Origin: Ophiura sarsii
Taxonomy: Eukaryota; Echinodermata; Ophiuroidea; Amphilepidida; Ophiuridae
Length of the DNA: 64,000 bases
NCBI GenBank assembly: GCA_035610835.1
Contig: CM069455.1
Coordinates: 1,697,805 to 1,761,804, forward strand
Reading direction: 5' to 3'
In this document: positions 1 to 10,898 of the stretch, piece after piece
Position numbering within the stretch: position 1 is the stretch's first letter
How the letters are laid out: every line of letters starts with the position of its first letter
Position numbers and translations under genes: made by a program
The notes under the pieces: model-generated
What the model was told of the DNA's origin: nothing
What the model saw: only the letters and a program-made list of their open reading frames with translations
Databases searched by the model: none

Positions 1-194
1 TGCGGTATCATACTTTTTGAAAGTGACGTTTTTACTATCTTATCTTATCTATCAAACCGAATCCGATGCTGAAGTATTGTGGTTGAAATTGGAATTAACT
101 GTAAAAGTTAACTTGTAATATTCCTATGAATTTTAATAGTTTAGTTCGCCCTGAAAATGACCTCTATTCATGAAAGTTTGCGAGCGGTAACCAA

Positions 195-478
195 GATCTA
201 TAGTGATTTGACAAAGAGTAAAGTAAAGTAAAGTAAAATATTTTGTATCAATTTTAAATATGTATACAGTGTCTGTTGATGTACGTGTTGTATTTTTGTT
301 TTTCCTTAGGACCCCTTCGGAAATAAGCCTCCGGGCTTAAAGGGTTATCCTGTTTGTATCTCCCCAATTTTGTGTGGTTTTGTAATTTTAACTGTATCTT
401 AAGATTCTTTATATTATTATCATTGTCATTGTTATATATATGTGGAGATACCGAAATAAATCAAATCAAATAAATCAA
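195..478 (+). mobile_element. 3' end of a CR1/L2-type LINE
   Basis: The block has a short hairpin-like word pair (AAGCCTCCGGGCTTAAAG, near 324-341) after ACCCCTTCGGAAAT and ends in an A-rich AAATAAATC-type tail at 455-478. That layout is typical of the 3' untranslated end of CR1/L2/Crack-like LINEs in marine deuterostomes. No reverse-transcriptase reading frame is left upstream, so the copy is heavily 5'-truncated. Family assignment rests on recognition of the tail, not on a search. Confidence 0.6.
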
Positions 479-479
479 A

Positions 480-1293
480 AGCATCGGTTGAAGAGTTACC
501 GAATTATATAAATTGTTGCCAGTTAAATTTTACTACAAATTTATGTCTGTAAGTAAAACTTCTTTCGATGGTTTTTCTTTCAGGGGGACTTTTTTGAACA
601 CAACATAGTGGTGATTGATCAGCTTTTCATTTGATATGAAACACAATCTGACTATATCACAAACTATTTGAAAATATGGCGATTGAAAACAAATTTCCGA
701 TTTTTTTTTTGGGCAGGTTAAAGGCTGTCCCAAAATTATTAGTACCCATCGATGCCGAAAATTCATTTTTTTCATCATCAAAATCAATGTGATTATGTCC
801 GTTATTTAAACATCCTCTTTGTCATACTATACCCGTTCATTAGAATTTTAGAGTATGAATATCGGTTTTATCAAACTCCTTCATGTAAGACATAGTGATT
901 TCACCTTTTTGACAAAGTGCAAAACAAAATGTGTGCGTTATTACAGCTTGTTTGAAAGAAACACATATATTCTCATAATCTTGTGCTTCTTTCTGTTGTA
1001 ACCGTTATTAGTTATGGTTGTTCAAATCATTATGCATACATGTATACAAGTATAGATTTTTGGAAAGAAAATGGATCAGAGAATCTACAGTCAATGTTGA
1101 CCAAAAATCACGAAATTGGTCAAATTTGAGTTAGAACCTTTTATGTACCGATAGAGGGCTCACTCACCGTGACTGTTCCCCATCAGACTGCTCCCTAGGG
1201 GTGGGGGGGGGGGGCACCGCGCCATTGTGCAATATTTTGCGAAAACGTTCGTAGTTATCACGTTCTCTTTTCATAATCGTTTCAACTCCTCGA
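480..1293. other. No gene seen
   Basis: AT-rich sequence with scattered stops in all frames and a G run near 1202-1214. I see no exon, RNA gene or clear repeat. Confidence 0.5.
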
Positions 1294-1391
1294 AACGTCT
1301 AATTGTGTGTGAAGTTATGTAAACAAAAGTATTTAATTTTAGGGGGGCTTTTTAACGTCTAATTGTGTGTGAAGTTATGTAAACAAAAGTA
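1294..1391. repeat. 38-bp direct repeat separated by 22 bp
   Basis: The 38 bp at 1294-1331 recur exactly at 1354-1391 (both start AACGTCTAATTGTG and end AACAAAAGTA). The spacer contains AGGGGGGC. It may be a local slippage duplication or a target duplication around a lost insertion; nothing else supports either. Confidence 0.8.
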
Positions 1392-2146
1392 ATATACTTT
1401 CTTGACCCCTTTATATCCTTTCTTTCTACATTTAAAAACATTTGCAACTTTAGGATATTTACACATGTGATATTCTCCAGATCTTTGAAGCCACCTCTTG
1501 AGTGACTTATTGAAAATTCACAGATAGTATGGGCGATATATGAAGTTGGGTTTAGATCATGTTTAATGAACTTTATATTATTGATAGATATGCAACAGTA
1601 AATATATACATGCAGTACAGTCATCTTAAGGTGCTAAGTGCATATTGCATTTGATGGGTGCTATATTGTAGTGTGCTCAGGGATTTTAAAACCATGATAG
1701 GTTGTGGCTGTAACGACCGTAAAATGGCGCATGTTGCTTACTTGGGACATTGGTGGTTTGGATTTGCGATCAAAATTATCATTTAAAGAATGCTTCAACT
1801 TAACTCATTATCACGGGCATTCATTTGGTAGAGTTATTAGTTTATGAATTTGCAAATAACAAATTATACCATTTCTTATTATATCTAAAGACACTCGTCT
1901 ATTTGTAAGACACGAAACGCCGATAATTGCGAATTCAAAGATGGCTACAGAAAACTGGGTAATGGCTAAAAACTAAAATGCAGTTTTGTCTTTTTTTCTG
2001 AAATGTTTTGGAGTTATTGATTATTACGACAAATGGTGGTATGTTTTAAAACATTTTGGTGTAACATTTATTACGTCACAGGCGTACTTGAATAATGTTT
2101 CATCTCGACAGAGTACTGAATCATTTGTTGGGGTAAGTGGTCCGAA
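1392..2146. other. No gene seen
   Basis: Low-complexity AT-rich DNA without credible coding signal. A 65-codon open frame at 1986-2183 runs into the next element and has no recognisable domain. Confidence 0.45.
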
Positions 2147-3122
2147 GGGGTATGGGGCAACTGGTCCACCTGCAAAAACGTAATCAAAATTGTAAAATTA
2201 ATTTTGAAAATTAGTTGTTAGTGTCAATAGCTTGACTCGGTATTGAAATGTGAATAGAATATGAAATATTTCACATTCTTTCTAGTTCTTAGACATTTTT
2301 GGGGTATTTTTGGTCTAATACCACTATTTCTGCTATTAAATGATTACAATATGATATGATTTAAAACCTCGGTATTATGAATTACATCTGTATTATATTT
2401 TAAATGGTGTCTGTAAATATATCTTCAATGACGAAATATCATGATTTATGTATTTTATTCACTGCTTTTTGTGCATATTAACCGTTGGGTTATCATTGTC
2501 ATATTGACTAACTTCCCTGTAACATGAAAAGCTGGCTAAATATCAAGATGGTTTATTATAAGTCCTAAATGATGATTATATGAAGTAAATAAAATCATTA
2601 AAGAAAGGGGTATAAAATATATGAGGCGTCTGAATATCACAATTATGTAACCATTTAACTAGGTTCATACCGTTTTATCTAATAAACGTGCAGTCGAAAA
2701 TTGCGCTTGCTGTACACCATTAGTATTACTGTTATTTACACGTTAACCACGAAAACTGTATAAGACATGGGTTTCATAAGACATGTATCATTTTTACATG
2801 TTAAATAATACGCATGGAAATGAGTTTGTAAAAAAAATACTGCCTAGTTACCGTGTTGTCAATCAATGATTTCTGTGTATTCTAACCGTTGGAACATATA
2901 GGACTAGTTGTCCCAATGATGGGGTAACTGGTCAGTGCCAAGTAAAGTTTTTAGTTAGCGGTAATTGGCCTTTTGTTTGGATATTTTTTAACATTGATTA
3001 TATGTTATATGTAAACAGTTACATGGGTGATATTTTCATAGCAATTTCATAAATATTTACACGAGCTTTAAGCTTTTATATCATGAAATATGCTTAACCG
3101 GACCAGTTGCCCCATCCTCCCC
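2147..3122. mobile_element. TIR element with iterated GGGGCAACTGGTCC word
   Basis: A 16-bp inverted repeat, ATGGGGCAACTGGTCC at 2152-2167 and its complement at 3100-3115, bounds about 1 kb. The right end reads CTCCCC followed by TA. Degenerate internal copies of the same word occur at about 2132 and 2903-2935. The layout (GGGG terminus, TA at the right border, short word repeated inside) matches the element at 46123-46962 although the word differs. No transposase frame is left, so it is a non-autonomous DNA element, probably Tc1/mariner-like judging from the TA. Confidence 0.6.
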
Positions 3123-4165
3123 TACTTAAATATAAAATTGAAAAACTGGTGAACATATGTACCCAATCCCCATTCAGTTGAAATAGACAAACAATTTAAG
3201 TTAAGAAATGAATAATCCTTGTGATAGATAAAATTCTATTTTGAACTATGATTAAGTTATCCCTTTAACAAATAAAATGCTAAAACAAATCACTGGGACA
3301 TATCGATAATGATTAAAAAATCAGGAGGCTGACATAGTAAATGGGACAAGTCGAAACAATATTTTCGAACAAGGACCCGACAAGAATTACCGGATTATTA
3401 TACAATAATGAAAAAAACCACACCTTGTAGCCTATGGTCAAGATACAAATAGAGCGAAACGGTCCATGCGACACAGGACATTACGCCTAAATTTCAAACG
3501 TTGCTTGAAGTGGCAAATTTGATATCCAATAAAGTAAACAAATCCAAACTTTAATAAACTAAACAAATTATATAGGTTTTGAACATGAATGTTAAGATTT
3601 GCCTAATTATGTATGTAAATATTTCAAGGATTTAGGCAAAATCTTTAAAAAGAGTACTACATTGTAGGGTATTAAATTGATAAGTACACAGACTATGCAC
3701 ACTCAAAAGATAAAATAAAAAATAAATAAAAATGTTAGCACATATTTTTAATTTGCATACTATAATTACGAAATGCAACAATGCACATTTATAAAGCATA
3801 AAACATGATGACATGAAATGTATTATTCAATCGGGATCTGTTCAATATCAATGTTTATTATTGTTTATTATTGTTCATTATTAAATAACAGAATAAAAGC
3901 TGTGTAAACAAGATAAACAGAAAGGTTTGACGAGTTGCCTGGTTGAATAAATCAAACGCATTCAAAAAGAGATTACTGCATAGCCGAATTGCTGAAAAGG
4001 TTTAGTCAATTTGATGTTTAACGCATGATGAAAGATCCCCAATCAATGCAGAACCGGTGCTAATAAAAAACCCTTTAAAAGGGAAATGCTTGTAAACAAG
4101 TGTGAAACATATTTGAGTTTTATGTGAGCAATTCCCATATCATGCATCCCGAAACTCTTTATAAT
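3123..4165. other. No gene seen
   Basis: AT-rich unique-looking sequence with no supported feature. Confidence 0.45.
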
Positions 4166-6115
4166 AGGCTAACTATCATAATAATGTGCCCTGATTTGCA
4201 TTTTAGGATACGATATCACATTTTTAGCTACGTATGATATCAGTGTCATTAATCGGTCAATCCGCAACGAATTTGACGACATAAATGACGTTCACATTGA
4301 AATCGCAAGTAAAAATTGTGGTTTTTCTTCAACCAATTCTGGACAAAATAGGCTAAATATCATAAAATGTGCCCTGATTTGCTTTTCAGGATATGATATC
4401 ACATTTTGAGCTGCGTATGATATCTGTGTCACTAATGGGTCAATCCGCGACCAATTTAACGACATAAATGACGTTCATGTTGAAATCGCCGGGAAAACAG
4501 GGTTTTTTCCTAGCAATTGCGGACAAAATATCATATGATGTGCCCTGATTTGCTTTTAAGGATACGATATCACATTTTTAGCTACATGATATCAGTGTCA
4601 CTAATCGGTCAATCCGCAACCAATTTGACGACATAAATGACGTTCACATTGAAATCGCAAATACAAATCGTGTTTTTTCCCCAACCAATTCCGGACAAAA
4701 TAGATGGATACCTGTTTTATAAGTTTCCATTATTATTATCATTAAATATCGTGCCCTGATTTGCTTTAGGATACGAAATTATATTTTGAGCTACGTATGA
4801 TATCAGTGTCACTGATCAGTCAATCAGCAACCAATTTGACAACAAAAACGTTCGCGTTGCCGTTGACATCAAGGAAACCCTTTTTCTTCTTCTTCTACCA
4901 ATTACGGACAAAATAGACAAACTATCATATAAAGTGCCCTGATTTGCTTTTTAGGATACGATATCACATTTTGAGTTGCGTATGATATCGGTGTTACTGA
5001 TCGGTCAATCCGCAACCAACTTGACAACATAAATGATGTTCGCGTTGAAATCGCAATGATTTTTTTCTCCAACCAATTCCGGACAAAATAAGCTAAATAT
5101 CATATAATGTGCCCTGATTTACTTTTCAGGATACGATATCACATTTTGAGCTACGTATGATATCGGTGTCACTAATCGGTCAATCCGCGACCAATTTGAC
5201 GACATAAATGACGTTCATGTTGAAATCGCCGGGAAAACAGGGTATTTTCCTAGCAATTGCGGACAAAATATACAAAATATCATATGATATGCCCCGATTT
5301 GCTTTTTAGGATACGATATCACATTTTTAGCTACATATGATATCGGTGTTACGATATCACATTTTGAGTTGCGTATGATATCGGTGTTACTGATCGGTCA
5401 ATCCGCAACCAACTTGACAACATAAATGATGTTCGTGTTGAAATCGCAACGATATTTTTTCTCCAACCAATTCCGGACAAAATAGGCTAAATATCATATT
5501 ATGTGCCCTGATTTGCTTTTCAGGATACGATATCACATTTTGAGCTACGTATGATATCGGTGTCACTAATCGGTCAATCCGCAACCAATTTGACAACATA
5601 AATGATGTTTGCGTTGAAATCGCAATGATTTTTTTCTCCAACCAATTCCGGACAAAATAGTCTAAATATCTTATAATGTGCCCTGATTTGCTTTTCATGA
5701 TATGATATCACATTTTAAGCTACGTATGATATCGGTGTCACTGATCGGTCAATCCGCAACCAAGTAGACGACATAAATGACATTCCCTATGAAATCGCAA
5801 GGAAAAACAGGGTTTTTTTCTCGACCAATTCAATTTTGGACAAAATAGGCTAAAGTAAATATCATATAATGTATCATATAATGTGCCCTAATGTGCCCTG
5901 ATAAGGACGATATCACATGTTGAGCTACATATCATATATCAGTATCACTGCAAGGTCAATCCGCAACCAATTCGACAACATAAATGACATTCGTGTAGAA
6001 ATCTCAAGGAAAAATGTGTTTTTTCCAACCAATTCCGAAAAAATAGGCAAATATCATGTGCCTTTGTTTGCTTTTTAGGATACGATTTTGAGCTACGTAT
6101 GATCAGTAACAGATT
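4166..6115. repeat. ~180-bp satellite array, about 11 units
   Basis: The phrase GTGCCCTGATTTGC recurs at about 4187, 4370, 4541, 4752, 4935, 5110, 5290, 5504, 5679 and 5894, a spacing of 171-215 bp with most near 175-183. Each unit carries GATATCACATTTTGAGC followed by TACGTATGATATC, i.e. a GATATCA/TGATATC inverted pair, then TCGGTCAATCCGC and CCAATTCCGGACAAAATAG. The unit near 4700 has a ~35-bp insertion and a partial unit starts near 5350. Open frames across it (e.g. 5387-5698) are repeat by-products. Confidence 0.92.
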
Positions 6116-6545
6116 TGTGATCAAGAGACATTTGTTGTCCTAAAAGCAATGCCCTAGCACCATAAACATGATTTTGGGTGGTTAAATCTCGGATTAGAAA
6201 TATCAAAGTCGGAAGTTGTAAGCTTAAAATGGTAAGTAAGCTTACTAATAGTAATACTACAATTTACAAATTCATTAATTGGTTAAACTAGTAAAACTAG
6301 CCAAAAATCACTCAAAAATAATAATACAGACAAAGATCAGGTGCAGACCTGTTCTAGAGTTAACTCTGGACAGGATATGAGCCCATAAAATGTGTGGTCC
6401 TGATTGATCAATTTGGAAAACCATTTAAACATTACAATTACATATTGACACCTCCCTGATAATACATTTCCAAACAAAGACGAAAATCAACGTATTTTTT
6501 ATATATAATAATGTCCAGAGAATACGTAATATGGTTCAAACCTCA
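6116..6545. other. No gene seen
   Basis: Sequence between the satellite and the retroelement relic; no coding or RNA signal recognised. Confidence 0.4.
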
Positions 6546-6547
6546 TG

Positions 6548-6605
6548 ATTTTATTAAAATTCCGATATTTCGGCCATAGGCCTTTATCAAGGTAGAAATT
6601 AGCGA
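6548..6605 (-). mobile_element. Penelope-like terminal fragment (relic)
   Basis: On the minus strand the segment reads TTGATAAAGGCCTATGGCC followed by GAAATATCGG. This resembles the conserved end of Penelope-like elements, where CTGATGA, a GGCC stem and GAAA form a hammerhead-type core. Here the first block is TTGATAA, so two core positions have changed and activity would not be expected. No reverse transcriptase or GIY-YIG frame is adjacent. Confidence 0.4.
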
Positions 6606-6629
6606 TGTGACTTGGCGAAGCTAAATAAA

Positions 6630-6785
6630 CAGAAGAACGCGGGTGCAATTTTGGGCGAGTGCATGCGCGCGTACAAAAACGGCGCGGAAAACTAAAACGC
6701 GGCAAAAGCGGACAAGAACGCGGGCGTGTATAAGGAAAACGAAAACGCGGCAAATGCGGGCCGGGCAACGCGGCCCGCATTTTTT
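6630..6785. repeat. AACGCGG-iterated GC island ending in a hairpin
   Basis: AACGCGG recurs at irregular spacing (about 6636, 6691, 6717, 6743 and 6768). The block ends in a perfect hairpin with arms 6752-6762 (AAATGCGGGCC) and 6772-6782 and a 9-nt loop. CG content contrasts sharply with the AT-rich surroundings. Open frames on both strands are low-complexity. Confidence 0.65.
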
Positions 6786-6789
6786 ATAT

Positions 6790-7505
6790 AATATTATATT
6801 ATTTGTATATATTTTTTATATAATATATGGCGGAAAGCATACAATTTACAAATTAACCCTTCAGTCTACAAAAAAAACCCTTAACTCAAAAATGAACCGT
6901 ATGAATTAAATCGAGTCTAAACCTTGACCTAAGATTATGAGCTGTTACGTGTTATATATAACAATTTACACGGCCCCCTTTCCATAGTAAGACAACTACT
7001 ACGAAAGAACTATCACTCAAATCCACTAATACAAATGATACGATACGATGACACAGTACAATTATTCACTGGCGATGATATCCATCTCTCGTCCAATCAA
7101 AGCCATCGACACGGATGGCACACTTCTCGTCCAATCAATATGAGCGTATGAAAATATCGTTTGGCTTATCCCGTGTGAAAATTATACCAAAAAAGGTTCT
7201 CTGTGCTATGTGACACTCGGAGCCATAAATACCGCGTACCAAACTCAAGCCTTAATACTTGTTTGTCGTGACAGCAAAAAATGGCTACGAATTGGAACTT
7301 TGAGATATGGTCCAATGGAAACAGTTGCATCAAAAATATAATGGACAAGAATTTGCAACGATATCTTTTCCATTGGAGACACGGTTCGTGATACCAGACG
7401 ATTACTAGAGAACCGATACGACTCAAATTATACCCAGTTTAACTGCAACTGGATGAGGATTTATCGACAGATATTTTCTTTTATATTGACTTGACTGGAT
7501 AATAA
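6790..7505. other. No gene seen
   Basis: Contains two short near-repeats around TCTCGTCCAATCAA (7086 and 7126). No supported gene. Confidence 0.4.
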
Positions 7506-8183
7506 AATTCCTTTAAAAAGGAAAGGGGCGGTCATATAAATTTGAAGAAAACAGATAGCAGAGTGTGATGTAGGTAACACATAGAGCGGTTATGTCATAA
7601 GTTTTATTTATCAATATAACATGAATGGAAATAATTAAATCCTGTTAATAATACTATAAAAAGGTCAGGACGATGTTAACGAGTAAGAACGTTAAAGGGT
7701 TTTTAGAATTCAAGTATGTAATACAACTTAAAGCTGGCCTACCACATGACCACGTTGTCAGACTTTACCACACACGAATGCTTATAAGATCAATATACTA
7801 TACCTTTAAGCAAATCAGAAATAAAGTACCTTTTAAAGGCAAGCTACCACTTTGGGTTTCTAGCCATACCCAGTTCTCTAGGGGAATTAACAAAGTTACA
7901 ATTTCTCCATTAGACTGTCAGTCAAGTAACAGGTTATGACCAACGTGGTAAACCAGCTCTAAGATGTATAACATACTTGATTCCAAAAGCCTTTAATGTT
8001 TTTACTCGTCAACATTGTCCTGACTGTTTATAGTATTATCAACATTAGTTAGTGATTTCCATGTTATAGGCCTATTGATAAATAAAACTTATGACATAAG
8101 CACTCTTTTTGTTACCTATATCACACTCTGCTGTCTGTTTCTTTAAATTTATATGACCGCCTCTTTTCCTTTTTAAAGGAATT
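7506..8183. mobile_element. Foldback element (long inverted repeat)
   Basis: The two halves pair over almost the whole length: 7506-7625 (AATTCCTTTAAAAAGGAAA..., GGCGGTCATATAAATTT) with 8063-8183, then GGTCAGGACGATGTTAACG near 7663 with its diverged complement near 8020, and the AAGCTGG/CCAGCT regions near 7730 and 7950. No transposase is present. It is a hairpin-forming non-autonomous DNA transposon; the frame at 7673-7939 is a by-product of the arm. Confidence 0.85.
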
Positions 8184-8213
8184 TTTATAAAGCCTGGCGA
8201 CAAACAAACAAAT

Positions 8214-8289
8214 CGTCGTTGTTCTGACATAACGACACATCACTTTACTTAATTCTGTTGTGATGTGTCGTTATGTCAGAACAGCGACG
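8214..8289. repeat. 30-bp inverted repeat hairpin
   Basis: Arms 8214-8243 and 8260-8289 are complementary with one mismatch and are separated by 16 nt; they contain GACATAACGACACATCAC. It begins 30 bp outside the foldback element. It may be a separate tiny mobile element or a cruciform-prone site; function unknown. Confidence 0.85.
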
Positions 8290-8377
8290 AATAACTCTAA
8301 ATCAAGTTGTATCACATTTTTTCAGCTGTAGATGGTTTAAAAGTAGCCCAATTGTGCGGCCTCACTGTAAACGATGC

Positions 8378-8498
8378 ATTCTTGATATTTCCGATATAAA
8401 TGATATAAAAGATACAAACGATAGTTTTGACGATATAAAAGATAGAGATGAGATGAGATGAGATGTAATTTTGCGACGATATATCTGATATTAATGAT
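8378..8498 (-). repeat. Isolated unit of the 20.8-24.3 kb minisatellite
   Basis: Sequence from TTCTTGATATTTCC to TTTTGCGACGATATATCTG is the reverse complement of one unit of the array at 20826-24303, with an extra GAGAT iteration at 8447-8465. It abuts the truncated LINE directly. The junction lies in ATGATATCAA, which both partners share, so it could be a microhomology join. Confidence 0.85.
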
Positions 8499-9234
8499 AT
8501 CAAGGCCTGGTCTAATGCTAATGATTTAAAATTAAATGAGGACAAAACTGAAGTTATTCATATTACTTCTCGTTTCAGAAACTCTTCTCATTTATCACCT
8601 GTTGAAATTGCCAATGTTCCCATACACCCTGTAAAAAGTGCACGTAACCTCGGAGTAATTTTCGAGAGTGATCTTAAAATGAATGCCTATGTAAATAATA
8701 TTTGTCGTTCAGCTTCATTTGCTTTATACAAGATAGGTCGTATTCGGAATTTTCTCAATCAAAAATCTACGGAAATACTTATTCATGCTTTTATCACGAG
8801 TCGCCTTGATCAATGTAACAGCCTCCTTTATGGTCTTCCGAACTCACACATTGCAAAATTACAGAGAATACAAAACTCTGCTGCGAGGCTTGTTACACGC
8901 ACTCGTTATTATGATCACCTTGGTATTCATCACATTACACCAGTACTTCAGAAGCTTCATTGGTTGCCGGTATCATACCGTATTATGTACAAAATCATTG
9001 TTTTAACATACAAATGCATCCATAATTTGGCACCGGTTTATCTTCAAGAACTCATACATGAATACGAACCATCTCGAAATTTACGATCGGCTTCAAAACA
9101 ACAACTTATCAGTGCCTCTGTGTCAACTTTAACCTATGGTCATCGTTCATTTCGTTATGCTTCAGCTGAACTTTGGAATCAACTTCCGCTTCACATCAAG
9201 AACTGTAAAACTCTTAGCCATTTCAAATCGTCTC
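8499..9234 (+). pseudogene. LINE reverse transcriptase, C-terminal remnant
   Basis: A single open frame runs through 8499-9234 and encodes the end of a non-LTR (CR1/Jockey-group) reverse transcriptase: the post-palm motif DIKAWSNANDLKLNEDKTEV, then NLGVIFESDLKM, the ITSRLDQCNSLLYGLP block, LQRIQNSAARLVTR, LHWLPVSYRI, and the tail YGHRSFRYASAELWNQLP ... HFKSSLK. These blocks occur in this order in the thumb and C-terminal region of such elements. The catalytic palm and the endonuclease are missing (5' truncation), and after HFKSSLK the usual C-terminus is replaced by the module starting at 9235. Confidence 0.92.
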
Positions 9235-9605
9235 TTAAAGGGGCGTGTACATCTCAAGTGTTTGTCCTGGACAAAAGTCACATGACTCCCTATGTATCTG
9301 AGTCTCCGTGTTTCCAAGTAATAATACCCATGGTGCAATAGATTCGCCGCGAATTTTAATCGATCAAACGTATGGTGAAATTTATTTACGAACGAAATAG
9401 GTGTCTAGAATCGTTTCAAAAAATAGTGTTATGCATTATAATGAAATCAGAATTACAATCTCCTTCAGCATAAAATCAACTTTTGGGCGATAACCCATGT
9501 TAAAAATGCACACCAATCGAAATATAAAGCATTTTAGCCTCCGATTTAAGAGATATTTGTATTTTGAACTCTATGTAATGCTTTTCTTCATAACTTTTAT
9601 GTATA
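9235..9605 (+). mobile_element. Module A: mobile segment upstream of a tRNA-like sequence
   Basis: Starts with TTAAAGGGGCGTGTACATC and is collinear with 15364-15000 read on the minus strand. Shared blocks are TCTCAAGTGTTTGTCCTGG, CACATGACTC, ACGAACGAAATA, TCTAGAATYGTTT, AATCAGAATTACA and ATATAAAGCATTTTA. In both copies it ends at a tRNA-like sequence. It has no coding capacity. It cuts off the LINE frame, so I read it as an independent insertion rather than LINE 3' UTR; the alternative is a shared LINE 3' end. Confidence 0.65.
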
Positions 9606-9676
9606 GCCTTCATTAGCTCAATCGTCAAAGCGCCGGCTTTACAATCATGAGGTCAGTGGTTCGAGTCCTGGGGATG
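9606..9676 (+). pseudogene. tRNA-like sequence A
   Basis: It has an A-box-like TTAGCTCAATCGTC and a B-box GGTTCGAGTCC, correctly spaced for a tRNA, and a T run (TTTTT) about 4 nt after the end as a pol III terminator. The anticodon loop region reads CTTTACAA (possible TAC), but the anticodon and acceptor stems do not pair. It is a degenerate tRNA gene or tRNA-derived tail, not a functional tRNA. Confidence 0.65.
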
Positions 9677-9689
9677 GGGTTTTTCTTTT

Positions 9690-10639
9690 CTGTTTTGTTT
9701 TGTTATTACACTGTTTGTTTTTATAAATTGACAGGACTGCTTATCGTTCGCTATATTTATTGAATGTTAAATATGATACTTTTTTTCTTTTGCAATTTCA
9801 CTGCGATAAAGAATGTCCTGTAAAAAAAAAAAAAAAAGGTTCTTGAAAGGGGGGGTCAAGAAAAAACCCCACCCTATTTGGGGGGGGGGGGGTCCAACAA
9901 AAAAAGATGTCCATGGCTCAATTGTTTCCAACCCCCCCCCCCCACCCACCAAAGTATTTATGAACACTCCCTTAATTGCTTTAGGATCACGTGAGCATAA
10001 AATAAATAAAAATGTTAGACTTGACTTGAGTGTCATATCGACTATAATCTAATTGAACGCAACTATACAGATAGGCCTATAGTGCTCATTATGGTTATTT
10101 CGATATAACTAAAATAAAATGATACGAGTTGTTCGGAATTTTATTTTATTTAAACCTTGACTGTAAATAAAACAGATACAAGTCACTGCCCGGGTCGATG
10201 ACCTTTTCGGACCTTTTATTCACAATTTCATGGTTTCTTAAATGAGAAAACATTATACACATTTTGAACAAATACAATTATATGCGAGGATAGGCCTATT
10301 CGTTTGTGTTAATTTTCCACAAGAACAAATTAATTAGATGTTGTCCATATTATTGGTCTAATACATACATCACCTGATAATTTACAATGGTGTTTGATAC
10401 AATGTACATGTATATCCCGCTGCATATAGTTTGCAATAGTGAACATTATTTTCATGACGTCAGTTTTCAGCAATGTCAAACATGTCAAAAGTAAAGGTAT
10501 TTTTCCCCCGAGATTGACTACAGTTCTCTGTTGTCAATTTCAATGGTACAAAGATCAGGAAAAATTGTAGGTTACGCTATTGTTCCTTTTTTGCCAACTA
10601 CCTTTTCTATTATATAAGCCAGTTTTAACACTTTCTGGC
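9690..10639. other. No gene; homopolymer-rich stretch
   Basis: 9820-9960 consists of A, G and C runs (including a G run around 9880 and a C run around 9934) with opposite-strand open frames that are by-products. The rest is AT-rich with no supported feature. Confidence 0.45.
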
Positions 10640-10765
10640 AGGCGTCAGACGACATTCTAAAATGTCTCAAACTGTTGTCAAAATTGTTAAATTTCATAAC
10701 CATACTTGGAATCAGCATGTGAAATGCATTGAAATAAATACAAACATGCCTCGTATTGGTTCAGT
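10640..10765 (+). repeat. Dispersed repeat, copy 1
   Basis: The block from CGTCAGACGACATTCTAAAATG to GCCTCGTATTGG is recognisably the same as 59450-59575 in the same order (GACGACATTCTAAAATGTC, TTGGAATCA, GCATTGAAATAA, ATGCCT). The second copy lies just downstream of exon 8 of the Calx-beta gene. Class unknown. Confidence 0.75.
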
Positions 10766-10898
10766 AATCCTTGATATAGATTGGGAAAGATTTCTGAACA
10801 TCTGTTTTTATATGGTAAAACCAATAGCCGCGTGGAAAGTGTTACGCAATATTCCGTAATTGTAGATTTGAATCTCAGCTACAAGTATATTGATATCA

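Noticed and set aside
4166..6115. CRISPR-like array (regular direct repeats)
   Set aside because: Units are ~180 bp, the entire unit is repeated with no unique spacers, and the genome is eukaryotic.
7673..7939. 88-codon frame as a small gene
   Set aside because: It lies entirely in one half of the foldback element; no domain and no equivalent constraint in the other arm.
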